This document shows, one piece after another, positions 1 through 9,855 of a DNA stretch of 64,000 nt. Origin of the DNA: Rhodoferax sp. GW822-FHT02A01. GTDB lineage: Bacteria > Pseudomonadota > Gammaproteobacteria > Burkholderiales > Burkholderiaceae_C. The DNA lies in assembly GCF_038784515.1 (NCBI RefSeq), contig NZ_CP152376.1, forward strand, positions 1,054,001-1,118,000, given 5' to 3'. The number at the start of each line of letters is the position of its first letter. The stretch's first letter is position 1. Below the pieces are notes generated by a model. It saw only the letters and a list, made by a program, of their open reading frames with translations, was not told the origin of the DNA and ran no database searches. The translations under genes and the position numbers were made by a program.

Positions 1-2
1 AG

Positions 3-176
3 GCGGCTTGCCGCTTCCAGTCCATCAATGCACTGGAACTGCGCAGGGCTGCATTGAAAGAGTTTGGGATCGCGATGCGGTCATTAGTGATGCTAGGCGG
101 CGACGTAGCCGCCGGGCGGCCGGAGAATTTGTTAACGAATCACTTACCCCCAACCGATGCACATCGTTTACCCTAA
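3..176 (+). other. possible 3' end of a truncated reading frame
   Basis: A frame is open from the window edge to TAA at 174-176 and translates to a plausible but unrecognised tail containing ALKEFGIAMRSLVMLGGDVA. It has no start inside the window, so it may be the C-terminus of a gene beginning upstream. From here to 389 I see nothing else coding; the stretch is AT-rich and probably holds the promoter of the DMT gene. Chance openness cannot be excluded over 58 codons. Confidence 0.2.
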
Positions 177-388
177 GGACCGAAAACAAGCGCCAAAGCT
201 GACACGTCTTGCGGAATTTCTAGCCGCGCAACAACCTACTTGAATAGTTGGGATGAGACTATTTGAATTCCTGTTAAAGAATGAAGATATTTCACGTCAG
301 AATTGGCCAACTCAACGCCGTGAAGCGACGGAACATTCGGCGATGACGACGAGCCTTTCAAACATCCAAGCGAAATGCACCAGGATAA

Positions 389-1318
389 ATGATGAACCCA
401 TCCAATGAGCCACGCGATCAATCGATACTGCAAGCCCTGGCGATGGCGGCTGCTTGCTTCGCGGGTTTTCTATGGGGCACGGGTGCATTGATCGTGAACG
501 TGCTCATTGCCCGACACGGCATTTCACCTGAAAACATTTCGTTCTGGCGATTCTCCGTTGGTTCGGTTGTTCTTCTTGCAGTATTTGGTCGAAAAATACT
601 TTTATCGAAGTTACGACCACTCCTGTTTACTGTGGTCGTGGCCGGAACATCGATGGCAGGCTATGTTTTGTTCTGGTTCTTTGGGATTGAACGCATTGGC
701 GCCGCCATTCCAACTCTTATCGCATTGTGTTTGCCGCCGGTCCTCGTGACGATTGTTGCGATTGTCCGGGGTCAAGAAAGGCTTGACGTTTACCTTATCA
801 CTGTGCTTGCGGCGGCTGTCACAGGAACGATTTTGATTGTTTCGCTCCACGATACCGGTACAAGAGCGATGGACCAACATAAGTTAATCGTTGGCGTTTT
901 GTGTGCCCTTGCCTCCGCGACTCTTTACGCGGGTTTCACGCTGATTAGCGGGCGTCTTTCAAAAGCACTTGGCGCCGGGCAGGCAACAACCTGCCTAACG
1001 ATGGTCGCGACATTGGTTATGAGTCTCTCCTCATTGTACCGCCCACTACATTGGCCAACCGAAATCCCACCGCAAGCCTGGTATCTGTACCTCGGAATAG
1101 TGACTGCTGCGCTCGCTCTGCTCGCGTTCAGTTGGGGCGCAGCACGACTGAACCCGACAGCCTTGACAGTTGCGACATTGGTGGAGCCGCTTACAGCCGT
1201 GGTATTGGCGGCGCTGTTTCTGGGGGAAAGACTGAGCGGATGGCAATGGTTCGGCGCAAGTCTTCTCTTGTTGAGCATTTGGGGCCTTGGCCGAAGGATT
1301 GCAGTGCCTGTGCATTAG
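389..1318 (+). CDS. DMT-superfamily EamA transporter
   Basis: A 309-aa integral membrane protein of the drug/metabolite transporter superfamily. It has about ten hydrophobic segments arranged as two EamA repeats. The first starts near residue 17 (FAGFLWGTGALIVNVLIARH). The second starts near residue 165 and ends with the typical PLTAVVLAALFLGERLSGWQW signature, in which the acidic residue after LGE is family-typical. These carriers usually export small metabolites or amino acids across the inner membrane, and the substrate cannot be read here. Two ATGs lie in tandem (389 and 392) behind AGGA, and either may be used. It stands alone on the plus strand upstream of an orphan binding protein, with no sign of co-transcription. 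Confidence 0.85.
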   Translation: MMNPSNEPRDQSILQALAMAAACFAGFLWGTGALIVNVLIARHGISPENISFWRFSVGSVVLLAVFGRKILLSKLRPLLFTVVVAGTSMAGYVLFWFFGIERIGAAIPTLIALCLPPVLVTIVAIVRGQERLDVYLITVLAAAVTGTILIVSLHDTGTRAMDQHKLIVGVLCALASATLYAGFTLISGRLSKALGAGQATTCLTMVATLVMSLSSLYRPLHWPTEIPPQAWYLYLGIVTAALALLAFSWGAARLNPTALTVATLVEPLTAVVLAALFLGERLSGWQWFGASLLLLSIWGLGRRIAVPVH

Positions 1319-1562
1319 TGTTCTCGGTGGACCTTTGGGCTCAAGTCGAGCTCTTAGATCAGACACCCCAAACGCGCGATCTGATCCAGTCTGAAATATG
1401 CTTGGGGCTGCCGGCACCCACGAAGTCACGTTGGGGGATTGCCAACAACAAAGCTTCAGTGGCTACCGGTTGTCCCGGGTGGACTGATCAGTTTGACTCT
1501 CGCTTGACCCCAGAAGTACGTTGCCTTGACAATGACAAAGGCGGTCTAGATACTTCGTGTCT

Positions 1563-2321
1563 ATGAATATGCGTTCACTGTTGATACTGTCGCTTGCCCT
1601 ATTAACAGAGGGGGCAGGCGCAAATGAGCCGGTGATTTTGTCAACCGTGGCACAAGTAGGTTCCGCCCCAAAATATATCGAATCAACAAAAGAAGCACGG
1701 GGACTCTGTCCCGACATCTTGCGAGCTATAGAAGAAGTGGAAATGGGTCTGCGCTTTCGCATTGATCCCACACCCACACCAATCAAACGTATTGAATTCG
1801 ATTTGGAAAAGGGCAAGCTGGATGTGGTTTGCGCACTTTTAGATACACCATTTCGCAATGAAATTTCTTACCGCATTTCAACCCCACTTTTTAACGTTCG
1901 AGAGCGCTTGATTGGGCGCAATGACGAAGTTCTACAAATTCACTCCTATAAAGAACTAGCTGACACGGGTGAACTAGTTTCCACTCAAGCCGGTGCAAGC
2001 TATGCGAACATGTTACGAAGTCATGGCGTCAGGGTAGATGAGAGTGCTGGCGGCACTCCAGGAGCTTTTCGCCTTTTGCTCAACAAAAGAACTCGCTTCT
2101 TTTACATTAATGAGTTAACCGGTGCGTATTACATCAAGACAGAGGGATTGAGTGACAAGTTGCGACTAATGCCGGGGACATTAAGCGAGTCCCCAAGTTA
2201 CTTGTGGGCTTCACGCAAATTGGATCCCATGATTATTCAGCGCTTGAACGGTGCGGTCTTAAAACTGTACAAAAATGGTACATTAAACAAAATTTACCAA
2301 AACTACCTAAATGAACTTTGA
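1563..2321 (+). CDS. orphan periplasmic substrate-binding protein (SBP_bac_3 type)
   Basis: About 252 aa with an N-terminal signal peptide (MRSLLILSLALLTEGAGA). It is followed by a type-3 extracellular solute-binding fold: LCPDILRAIEE near the start of the mature protein, KGKLDVVCALLDTPFR in the middle, and a C-terminal NGAVLKLYKNGTLNKIYQNY helix typical of polar amino-acid binding proteins. No permease or ATPase lies nearby, so it is probably not part of an importer in cis. Orphan members often serve as periplasmic sensors. I chose ATG 1563; a GTG two codons upstream is the alternative. It converges on the GGDEF-EAL gene and is the first of three such orphan proteins within 8 kb. Confidence 0.75.
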   Translation: MNMRSLLILSLALLTEGAGANEPVILSTVAQVGSAPKYIESTKEARGLCPDILRAIEEVEMGLRFRIDPTPTPIKRIEFDLEKGKLDVVCALLDTPFRNEISYRISTPLFNVRERLIGRNDEVLQIHSYKELADTGELVSTQAGASYANMLRSHGVRVDESAGGTPGAFRLLLNKRTRFFYINELTGAYYIKTEGLSDKLRLMPGTLSESPSYLWASRKLDPMIIQRLNGAVLKLYKNGTLNKIYQNYLNEL

Positions 2322-2537
2322 GGCAACATCGATTTTTCCAATTTGAAAAGGTTATCACAAATCTTTCATTTAAAAAATGGTTGACGCTAACATGGCACTA
2401 AGCACCTACTCGAAGAAGTTGAAGAAAAGGTTCTGGCTAATACCTTGGCATCGATTAAAAGTTAGCGCGCATCCGAGACATGGCGCTTCATTTATAGCAT
2501 TTATAAAGGACAAATAATTCACAAAGATAAAGACGAC

Positions 2538-5309
2538 TTATTTACAAGACAATGCCGCATCAAACTCATCTATCGGAAGCGGTTTTCCAAACAAATATCC
2601 TTGATAATTGGAACAACCGCTCATTAGAAGGCGCTCTTTTTGCTCTTCCGTCTCTACTCCTTCAGCAATTACGCTGATGGACAAGCTATGTGCCATGGCA
2701 ATAATTGTGCGAACGATTGCCAAATCGCTAACGTCTGTTTCGATATCTCGCACGAATGATTTGTCGATCTTAAGCTGGTCGAGAGGCAATTGTTTTAGGT
2801 ATTGCAACGACGAATAGCCAGTACCAAAATCATCTAATGAGAAGTGTACTCCTATTGAATTCAATGCATTCATAGTCGAAACCGTCTTTTCTATATTTTC
2901 CAGCAAGAGGCTTTCCGTCAACTCCAGTTTAAGTAGATTTGCATTTACTTCATGTCGAAGCAGCGCAGCCTTCACATTCGTCACGAAATCTGTTTGTCGG
3001 AATTGTTTAGCGCTGACATTTACCGCTAAAGTAAAGTGTTTTGTTCGCGCATCTTGTTGCCAAGACTTCAACTGCGCGCAGGCCCTCTCCAGCACCCAAT
3101 TTCCTATGGGCAAAATTAATCCGGATTCCTCTGCCAGAGGAATAAACTGTATTGGCGAAACCATTCCGCGCACTGGATGAATCCAGCGAATCAGTGCCTC
3201 CGCTCCAATTGGGCAGCGAAACTCATCTACTTGTATTTGGTAGTACAGATGCAACTGCTGTGATTCCAAAGCATTGTGTAATTCATTTTCCATGTATACA
3301 CGTGCCGCAATACTGTCCTGCATATTCTGATCGAAGTAGCGGATAGCGTTGCGACCAGCCTTCTTGGCCTGGTACATAGCAATATCAGCCTGCTTCATCA
3401 ACTCATCTTTGGCATGGTCGCCGCTGTCAAACAAGGTGACTCCTATACTGGCCGTGCAACGAAACATGTGGTTTTTGAGTTGATAAGGCTGGCTGACGGC
3501 AGAGAGGATTTTTGTACCAATATATTCCGAGATCGCTGCGGCCTCCATGGATTGTTCGCTCAGATTCAACAGTAAAACCACGAACTCATCCCCTCCCAGT
3601 CGTGCAACGGTATCGCCCTCACGAACGCAAGATTTCAAGCGTTGCGTGACTTGTTGCAGCAAAATATCCCCGAAGTCGTGTCCAAGAGTGTCGTTAAGAT
3701 TTTTGAAATTGTCCAAGTCAATGATCAGTAACGCCCCCTTTCGATTGGAGCGCGCACCAAATGCCTGCTGAAGCCGGTCCATTAAAAGCAGTCGATTGGG
3801 CAACGCCGTCAGGTGATCATAGAAAGCCAGATATTGAATTTTTTCCTCCGATGCCTTCCGATCAGTTATGTCGATGTGAGATCCAACGTAATGAGTGACA
3901 GCTCCCTTTTCGTCTTTGACTGCTGCAATGGATAGCCATTTGGGATAAATTTCACCATTCTTACGACGATCCCAAATTTCCCCTTGCCAGGCTCCGTTGA
4001 CACTTATTGCTTCCCACATAGATCTGTAAAACTCAGCGTCATGGCGGCCAGACTTAAAAAGACGCGGCGTGTGTCCCACAACCTCAACAGACGAATATCC
4101 GCTTGTCTCGACAAACGCTTGGTTAACGCGAAGGATTACTGTATTTGCATCGGTGATCATCACGCTTGACTCAGACTGAAATGCTGTAGCGGCAATGCGC
4201 AACTCGATTTCGTTTTGCTTGCGTTCCGTAATATCACGCGAAGAGCTGAACAGTGCCGGCTTACCGTCCAACATGAGAGCAACGCCGCTTATTTCAACAT
4301 CAAAAACTGCTCCGTCCTTTCGTTGATGAGTCGTCTCAAACTGGTAACGACCACCCCTTAAAAGCAACTTTGACAAAATCTTTTGAAGCTCTGCGGCGGA
4401 ACGACTGGTGGACCATTGCGAGAGATTCATACCTGTTAGCTCATCTCGTCCGTAGCCTATCATGCTGCAAAATGAATCGCTCACCTCAATGATATTGCCA
4501 TCGGCATCCAGTATATGAATGCCGTCGCTGGCATTACGTAAGAGTGCTAGGTTCTTCTCACTTTCTCTTTTTAATGCATCCTTTTCGAGATTAAGTAATA
4601 CGTTCTGTTTTGCTATTTGACCGTGACTTTCCGCCAATTGTTTCATGAGCTGGTTAAAAACCAGTTTCAAGGTTTCAATCTCGCCAACTTTAACTTTTCC
4701 AAGATCAATTGGTTTACCTTGACCACTTAGAAATAGCGTTTCAACCTGATCAGAAAAAACCACCAACGGCTTCACTATAACGGAGCGAATTAGGAACCAT
4801 ATCAGCAGAGCAAGAAATATGAAAATTGCTGACGTAGTCATAACAACCAGCGAAATTGAGTCTCCAAGACGTGACATAAGCACTGCATCACTTGACGCAA
4901 TTCGTAAGTATCCTAAGTCCTGTAACCCATAGACGTCTGTGTGGTGCAAAGTCTGTTGAACTGTCAGATCAGGGGATGGGCGAGCGCCGGACGGACTCCT
5001 CCACGACGCACCAACTTTGCCTTCCAAACCAACAATTTCAACGCTAACAACAATAGGGTTTGCCCCAATTCCATTGACCATTGAATTGAGAAGTTCACCC
5101 TGCAGTTCCCAAAGTGCTGATTCAGCACCTGGCTTGAAGGTTCCTACCATAGAATGCAGGTTGCTGACTATTTCCGCCTTGACTACACGGTACTCAAGGA
5201 ATATCAAGATGCCGAGAATTGACGTTGCGAACACAATGTACGCCACCAACATTCTGCGTAATATCAGTTGCGACAAAGTTTGAGGAGAACTAATCTTGAT
5301 TAAGTTCAC
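2538..5309 (-). CDS. membrane PAS-PAS-GGDEF-EAL cyclic-di-GMP protein
   Basis: A 923-aa inner-membrane signalling protein. TM1 is at about residues 20-38, followed by a periplasmic loop and TM2 at about 150-172. Then come a HAMP-like linker and short coiled coil, a PAS domain near 255-370 (DGIHILDADGNIIEVSD) and a second PAS near 372-495 (TEFYRSMWE-type region ending in HIDITDRK). The GGDEF domain carries an intact RLGGDEFVVLL active site. The EAL domain carries GAEALIRWIHP, ELTESLLLENI and DDFGTGYSSLQYLK, so both catalytic halves look complete. It may make or degrade c-di-GMP in response to periplasmic and PAS inputs. Its start is divergent from the SBP at 5468 across 158 bp, which suggests joint regulation with that binding protein. 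Confidence 0.92.
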   Translation of the reverse strand: MNLIKISSPQTLSQLILRRMLVAYIVFATSILGILIFLEYRVVKAEIVSNLHSMVGTFKPGAESALWELQGELLNSMVNGIGANPIVVSVEIVGLEGKVGASWRSPSGARPSPDLTVQQTLHHTDVYGLQDLGYLRIASSDAVLMSRLGDSISLVVMTTSAIFIFLALLIWFLIRSVIVKPLVVFSDQVETLFLSGQGKPIDLGKVKVGEIETLKLVFNQLMKQLAESHGQIAKQNVLLNLEKDALKRESEKNLALLRNASDGIHILDADGNIIEVSDSFCSMIGYGRDELTGMNLSQWSTSRSAAELQKILSKLLLRGGRYQFETTHQRKDGAVFDVEISGVALMLDGKPALFSSSRDITERKQNEIELRIAATAFQSESSVMITDANTVILRVNQAFVETSGYSSVEVVGHTPRLFKSGRHDAEFYRSMWEAISVNGAWQGEIWDRRKNGEIYPKWLSIAAVKDEKGAVTHYVGSHIDITDRKASEEKIQYLAFYDHLTALPNRLLLMDRLQQAFGARSNRKGALLIIDLDNFKNLNDTLGHDFGDILLQQVTQRLKSCVREGDTVARLGGDEFVVLLLNLSEQSMEAAAISEYIGTKILSAVSQPYQLKNHMFRCTASIGVTLFDSGDHAKDELMKQADIAMYQAKKAGRNAIRYFDQNMQDSIAARVYMENELHNALESQQLHLYYQIQVDEFRCPIGAEALIRWIHPVRGMVSPIQFIPLAEESGLILPIGNWVLERACAQLKSWQQDARTKHFTLAVNVSAKQFRQTDFVTNVKAALLRHEVNANLLKLELTESLLLENIEKTVSTMNALNSIGVHFSLDDFGTGYSSLQYLKQLPLDQLKIDKSFVRDIETDVSDLAIVRTIIAMAHSLSISVIAEGVETEEQKERLLMSGCSNYQGYLFGKPLPIDEFDAALSCK

Positions 5310-5467
5310 TTTTGAGACCCCGCAAGTGTTACAACGCTTCCTACTTAATTTGATATCGTCAGAAGTTCCAACAAAATACGCAGCTCAAGTACAAAGAACC
5401 TCGACTTAAATGGGAATAGAATTGACCTCTTCTGCCTCCAAGCGAAGAACCACGTGAAGATGATCTG

Positions 5468-6196
5468 ATGATACGTCAGACAATGGTCGCATGGATACTT
5501 GTAACCGGGTTCCCAGCCTTGCAAGCACAGGCGGAAGACCGTGTTGTGTCAATAGGGGAGTCACCTTTTTCTGCCGAAGCTGACGCCAATGGAGGTCATG
5601 GCAGGTTGGTAGATCTTATCCGCGCACTTGACAGGGCCACTCATTCTTCGACAAAGATTGTCCTGCGCCCGTTCGCCAGATCTTTGGAAGAGACGGCGGC
5701 TGGTCATGCGGATTTCCACATTCCGCTCATTCAAAATGGTGACTCTTCTGCCCCCCCCGGGTTAGCTTACGTTACGGAAGTTAATTTCGGCCAAGTTCCA
5801 TTTGTCATTTACTCGCACCAGCGGGCACCGCTTGATGCCTCAAGTGTAGTTAGCGCCAAGAAAATTGAAATTGAACCCGGTCACGAATCATTCTTTTCAT
5901 TTCCTGTAAAGGTGACGCATTGCGTGCCCTGCACCCTGGACAAAATCTTATTGGGAAGAACGGACGCAATGATCGTGTCTGCAGATATTGTTGATCCTCT
6001 GCTGAGTAATCCGAAATATAAAGGTATACATCGTGCGTTGTACAAAGTGTACCCAGTCAGAGCACTAGTTCCCATCAAATCAGACTCCAGTGAAACACGC
6101 CGCTACTTGATCGAAGGAATGGAACAATTACACAAGACAGGGGAGTTTTGGAAAGTTACTGGACGTAACCATCAATATCTGGATTGGCAGCCCTGA
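5468..6196 (+). CDS. orphan periplasmic substrate-binding protein (SBP_bac_3-like)
   Basis: A 242-aa secreted protein with a signal sequence ending at about residue 22 (LQAQA). The remainder resembles a divergent type-3 solute-binding fold, with GRLVDLIRALDRATHSSTKI early, an ALVPIKSDSS region and a C-terminal helix IEGMEQLHKTGEFWKVTGRNH. Two Cys (THCVPC) could form a disulfide in the periplasm. No transporter genes accompany it. It is divergent from the PAS-GGDEF-EAL gene, so it may supply a ligand signal to that receptor; this is inference. An IS3-family element lies about 750 bp downstream. Confidence 0.65.
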   Translation: MIRQTMVAWILVTGFPALQAQAEDRVVSIGESPFSAEADANGGHGRLVDLIRALDRATHSSTKIVLRPFARSLEETAAGHADFHIPLIQNGDSSAPPGLAYVTEVNFGQVPFVIYSHQRAPLDASSVVSAKKIEIEPGHESFFSFPVKVTHCVPCTLDKILLGRTDAMIVSADIVDPLLSNPKYKGIHRALYKVYPVRALVPIKSDSSETRRYLIEGMEQLHKTGEFWKVTGRNHQYLDWQP

Positions 6197-6951
6197 CGAT
6201 CCAGAAAATATAGCGGGTGCTGTCAACTTTTTGAAATTTGGCGGACCCAGTGCCACTAGCCTGTGGGGCACAAATTAAACTGTGGCATTTACAACTGATT
6301 GGTTCTCCTTTGCGCAGAATTCCCAGTTTACGGAGACGTGCAGTATCTGCCCTCTGCATCGACGATCATGAATCGTCCTTACCTTATGAGGGAAATCGTG
6401 AGACTGTGGATCAAACGTTGGCAGTGCTTCGCGCTCCACGCCACGAATAAAAGGCAGAATTAAGACTTCGTTGTAAGAGCAATCCCGCAAGCTTGGCGCA
6501 TACCTGGCGGGAATTGCGTTGGGACAGGAATTTAATCCAAGCATAATTCATTGGTGTATGCGTTAGGCACCACAGTTACGGATGCTGATCGATGTACAGG
6601 ATCTGCATCGGCATTCCTTACGTTGGCATTGGAGGCCTAAATGACTACCGGTTCAGGAACTGTCAGATCTACCCTATAGGATGCTCCATCACGATCAAAC
6701 CGGTCCTTTGCTCGTCATACTTATTGGCCGATCCATCAATGAACCTCAATGGCCATGTCAAAGTTCTTATGCGCTACTCGATTGAGTACTTCAAGGGTCT
6801 GCGTTTTCAGCGCTTTAAGATCAAAACTGCCACGGCCACCACGGCTACTCAGCCTCTTTACGAATCACTGGTTTGCAGTAAGGTGCTCCTGACCTACCAC
6901 CGAATGCTGTGACAGTAAGTGCTCCTTTTCTAATCCGACCAAACATCATCA
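6197..6951 (+). other. gene-free stretch before the IS element
   Basis: These 755 bases carry only short, composition-like frames on both strands with no ribosome-binding sites or recognisable domains. Minus-strand codons near 6845-6910 (TVTAFGG, then CKPVIRKEAE) read like a worn C-terminus, but I cannot name a source. The stretch looks like decayed intergenic DNA. Confidence 0.4.
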
Positions 6952-7021
6952 TGACCTGACCGATGAATTTCGGACCAATTGAAGCTTGAGAGAATGGTCT
7001 CCTCTGCAAGGAGAGACGGGA

Positions 7022-7285
7022 ATGAAGCAGGGACGATTCAGTAACGAGCAGATAGTTCGGATGCTGCGCGAGACGGACCAGGACAGTGTGGCGGTGGTGG
7101 CCAAGCGCCACGGTGTGAGTGACGCGACCATTTACATCTGGCGCAAGAAGTTTGGTCAGCTTGATACCGATGAGGTCAAACGCCTCAAAGCGCTGGAGGC
7201 GGAGAATGCCCGGCTGAAGAAGCTGCTTGTTGACCGTGACCTGGAAATCGAGGTCATGAAGGAAATCAACACAAAAAGATGGTGA
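7022..7285 (+). CDS. IS3-family OrfA, transposase HTH subunit
   Basis: An 87-aa protein with the HTH of IS3 OrfA: SNEQIVRMLRETDQDSVAVV, then GVSDATIYIWRKKFG. A leucine-zipper segment (LKALEAENARLKKLLVDRDL) follows. The start is ATG 7022 behind GAGAGACGGG; an upstream in-frame ATG at 6986 has no ribosome-binding site. A run AAAAAG at 7273-7278 near the end, with orfB starting at 7279 in the -1 frame, matches the programmed frameshift that makes the OrfAB transposase in this family. Confidence 0.9.
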   Translation: MKQGRFSNEQIVRMLRETDQDSVAVVAKRHGVSDATIYIWRKKFGQLDTDEVKRLKALEAENARLKKLLVDRDLEIEVMKEINTKRW

Positions 7286-8136
7286 GCGCACAGGCCCGAC
7301 TGGATCAGGCCCGCTACGCAGTACAGCGTGGACTGAGCCAGCGGCGGGCGTGTGCGCTGATGAGAGCAGCCCGCTCGGGCTTGTATTACGACCTGCGCAT
7401 GCCGGTCAAAGACGCACCAGTGATTGAAGCCATGAAAGATCTATCGGGGCAATTCCCGCGCTTTGGCGCTCGACGGATCAATGTCTTTCTGTCGCGCCAG
7501 GGCCTGGAGATCAGCAAGGACCGCTGCAGTCAAATCTGGAGCGTAGCGGGCCTGCAGGTGCCGCCACGCAAGAAGCGCCGGCGCGGCTTTGCCAGAACCA
7601 GCCCACGGCCAATGTCGCCGCTGGGGCGCAATTCGGTGTGGTGCTATGACTTTGTGTTCGACTCCTGTGCGAACGGCCAGCAATTGAAATGCCTGACGGT
7701 GGTGGACGAGTACACACGGGAATGTCTGGCCATTGACGTGGCAGGCTCTATCCGTTCCAAGCGGGTCATTGATGTGCTGAGCCAATTCATCAGCATTCAC
7801 GGTGCACCACGCTATTTACGCAGTGACAAAGGTCCCGAGTTCGTCAGTTTGGCCCTATTGAATTAGGCCAAAGATGAACGTCTGGAATCCGTTTTGAGCG
7901 ATCCAGGAAAGCCTTGGCAGAACGGTACCAATGAAAGTTTCAATGGCAAGTTCAGAGATGAATGCATGGCCATGGAATGGTTCCGAAACCGGCTGGAGGC
8001 CAAGGTCATCATTCAGGACTGGCGGCGTCACTACAATGAAATTCGGCCCCATTCGAGTTTGAATTGCCGCACACCGGCTGAGTTCATCGCGGGCTTGAAG
8101 AACGATTTATCAACCGAGACCAGGAAGTCAAGTTGA
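7279..8136 (+). pseudogene. IS3-family OrfB (DDE transposase) with internal stop
   Basis: Reads as an rve-domain DDE transposase of about 285 codons interrupted by TAG at 7864-7866. The first acidic residue lies in WCYDFVFDS and the second in RSDKGPEFVS, both upstream of the stop. The catalytic Glu (GTNESFNGKFRDE) lies downstream, so the truncated product should be inactive. Family members usually have Trp after LALLN, and TGG to TAG is a single change. The frame continues undisturbed as AKDERLESVLSDPGKPWQNG to a normal C-terminus, so only one lesion is present. Confidence 0.9.
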
Positions 8137-8462
8137 GATTGGCCTGAAGAAACCCGGCAGGTCAATCAAGGCAATTGAAAACGGTGATGTATGCCCCCTT
8201 CCGCAAGGCCCGTGAAATTTCAGGAATTCCCATTAAGGTAGAACTTTGCATCTGTTGGCCTACATGCACGTCCATGTTATGAACATCTGGCCTTCGTTCC
8301 CTACACACCAAGTGCGGCCTTCACCGTATCGTTGCTGATTAATGACAAAGGCGCGGTCAACATGAACCTCATTCCCCTTGACAAACCGTAAAAATTGGGA
8401 GCCCAATTGCGAAAAAATGGCAAGGCATCCATTCAGATGGTGCCTATGATGAGTCATAACCC

Positions 8463-9224
8463 ATGAATTCGCTGTACGTTGGTAGGTTCGGATTCTCTCG
8501 TTGGAGAAGTATTGCGTTATTCAGCGCAATGCTCGGTCTCGCCTGCCTCGCGTGTCATGCCCAGGGCATTTTGCGTCTTGCCAAGATCGAAAATGTTCCA
8601 GATCAGCAGGTTGGTGCTGAAATTCTTGTTGCGGTCTACAGCAAGCTAGGCATCCAACTCCAGTTCATAGATGGTCCGGCGAAACGATCATTGATTGAGT
8701 CAAGTGAGGGCCATCTCGATGGAGAAATACAGCGTGTGCTTGCTGTGCAGAATGAATATCCCACGCTGATCGCTGTTTCAGAATCCATCAACTACATCGA
8801 ACCCATTGCATTTACCAAATCAATGAGTTTCTCAGTAAATGGTTGGGACTCACTTCGTCCATACAGGATAGGCATCGTGCGAGGTGTTGGCTCATCAGAA
8901 AGAGGGGTTTTCGGAATGCCACATGTATCTCCTACAACGACCATGGATCAGATGATGCTTATGCTCAATGCAGGTCACATTGACGTGGCTGTTAATGATT
9001 TGTTCAGTGGGATGCTCGTCTTAAGCAGACTCGGATTTCAAGAAGATATTCACCCTCTTTTTCCAAAGTTGCAGCACATCGAGTTGTATCACTTTTTGCA
9101 CGAACGACATCGTGCGCTGGTGCCTAAGGTGGAGGTCGTCATTAGACAAATGAAGTCTGGCGGTGAGCTGGCCAGCTTGCGCAAGCAGATAACGGACCGT
9201 TTGCTGAGCGAGGCAAATAGGTAA
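8463..9224 (+). CDS. orphan periplasmic substrate-binding protein (SBP_bac_3 type)
   Basis: A 253-aa protein with a long signal peptide ending at about residue 34 (ACLACHAQ), followed by a type-3 solute-binding fold. Visible segments are VGAEILVAVYSKLGIQLQFI, GHLDGEIQRVLAV, YRIGIVRGVGSSE and NAGHIDVAVNDLFSGM. The C-terminal VVIRQMKSGGELASLRKQI helix is typical of the family. There is no cognate permease. It is the third orphan binding protein in this region and lies upstream of the GAF-GGDEF gene, separated from it by IS debris. Its stop codon lies directly against the IS3 remnant. Confidence 0.72.
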   Translation: MNSLYVGRFGFSRWRSIALFSAMLGLACLACHAQGILRLAKIENVPDQQVGAEILVAVYSKLGIQLQFIDGPAKRSLIESSEGHLDGEIQRVLAVQNEYPTLIAVSESINYIEPIAFTKSMSFSVNGWDSLRPYRIGIVRGVGSSERGVFGMPHVSPTTTMDQMMLMLNAGHIDVAVNDLFSGMLVLSRLGFQEDIHPLFPKLQHIELYHFLHERHRALVPKVEVVIRQMKSGGELASLRKQITDRLLSEANR

Positions 9225-9245
9225 TGGCGAGAATCAGAATCTGTC

Positions 9246-9850
9246 CAGTGCACCAATCAAGGGGATCTGCCGCAAAGGCGGTTTCAGCGATACCTCCTTT
9301 TATATGTGGCGACATGGATGTGCCGGGCGCCCGCAAGCTCCGTGAAATCGAGAGCGAGAACGCCAAGCTCAAGAAACTGCTGGTAGAGGCCCACCTGGAC
9401 ATTCATGCCTTGAAGAGTGTTCTCGAGGTAAAGCGCTAGCCCACAGACCAAACGCGAGGCCATTGGACGCATGGTGAGTGAACATCATTTGTCCGAGCTC
9501 CGCGCATGCCACCTTCTGGGGCTCTCCCGCGACAGCTATCGCACCTGCCAGAAGCAGACCAGGTCAGGCTGGCACTGAGCAGCAAGATCATTGAGATCGC
9601 CCAGATACGTCGGCGCTTTGGTTACCGGCGAATCCACGACCTGCTGCGCCCAGAATTCTCCGGCGTTAACCACAAGCGCATGTACCACCTGTACACCGAG
9701 GCCAATCTGACGGTGCGCAGGTGTAGGGAGGCCAAACGTCCGCCAGCGGATCGCGTGCCGCTGCAACTTGCCAAATCCATCAATAATGGTACGGAATGTG
9801 GATTTTCTATAGTCCGCCCGCAAACCGCAAGCTCAAACTGGTGGAGCTAG
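9246..9850 (+). pseudogene. IS3-family transposase remnant (orfA plus 5' part of orfB)
   Basis: The remains of orfA read ICRKGGFSDTSFYMWRHG, then shift frame into ARKLREIESENAKLKKLL and HLDIHALKSVLEVKR. The orfB start follows at about 9470 (MVSEHHLSELRACHLLGLSR) and shifts frame again into QIRRRFGYRRIHDLLRP and GVNHKRMYHLYTEANL. It dies near 9810 (NGTECGFS in place of a W-x-MDF motif). The catalytic acidic residues are gone and no terminal repeats are visible. It is a different IS3 relative from the one at 6952, with HALKSVL in place of EVMKEIN. Confidence 0.8.
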
Positions 9851-9855
9851 ACGAC

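Larger units (their letters stand above)
6952..8164 (+). mobile_element. IS3-family (IS407-type) insertion sequence, transposase disabled
   Basis: A 1213-bp element bounded by imperfect inverted repeats. The left end begins TGACCTGACCG, and the right end read inward begins TGACCTGCCGG. The tetranucleotide ATCA occurs immediately outside both ends (6948-6951 and 8165-8168), the 4-bp target duplication expected of this IS3 subgroup. Inside are orfA and a -1-frame orfB. An in-frame TAG in orfB means this copy cannot make a full transposase alone. Intact ends and target repeats suggest a fairly recent insertion that could still be moved in trans. Confidence 0.88.

Noticed and set aside
6541..6580. 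GCGTTAGGC sequence resembling an integron attC end
   Set aside because: No matching R'' partner or folded attC structure nearby and no intI in the window.
6845..6951. Earlier TGACCTACC at 6890 as the left end of the IS
   Set aside because: Its flanking 4 bases (CTCC) do not match the right flank, while TGACCTGACC at 6952 is flanked by ATCA, as is the right end.
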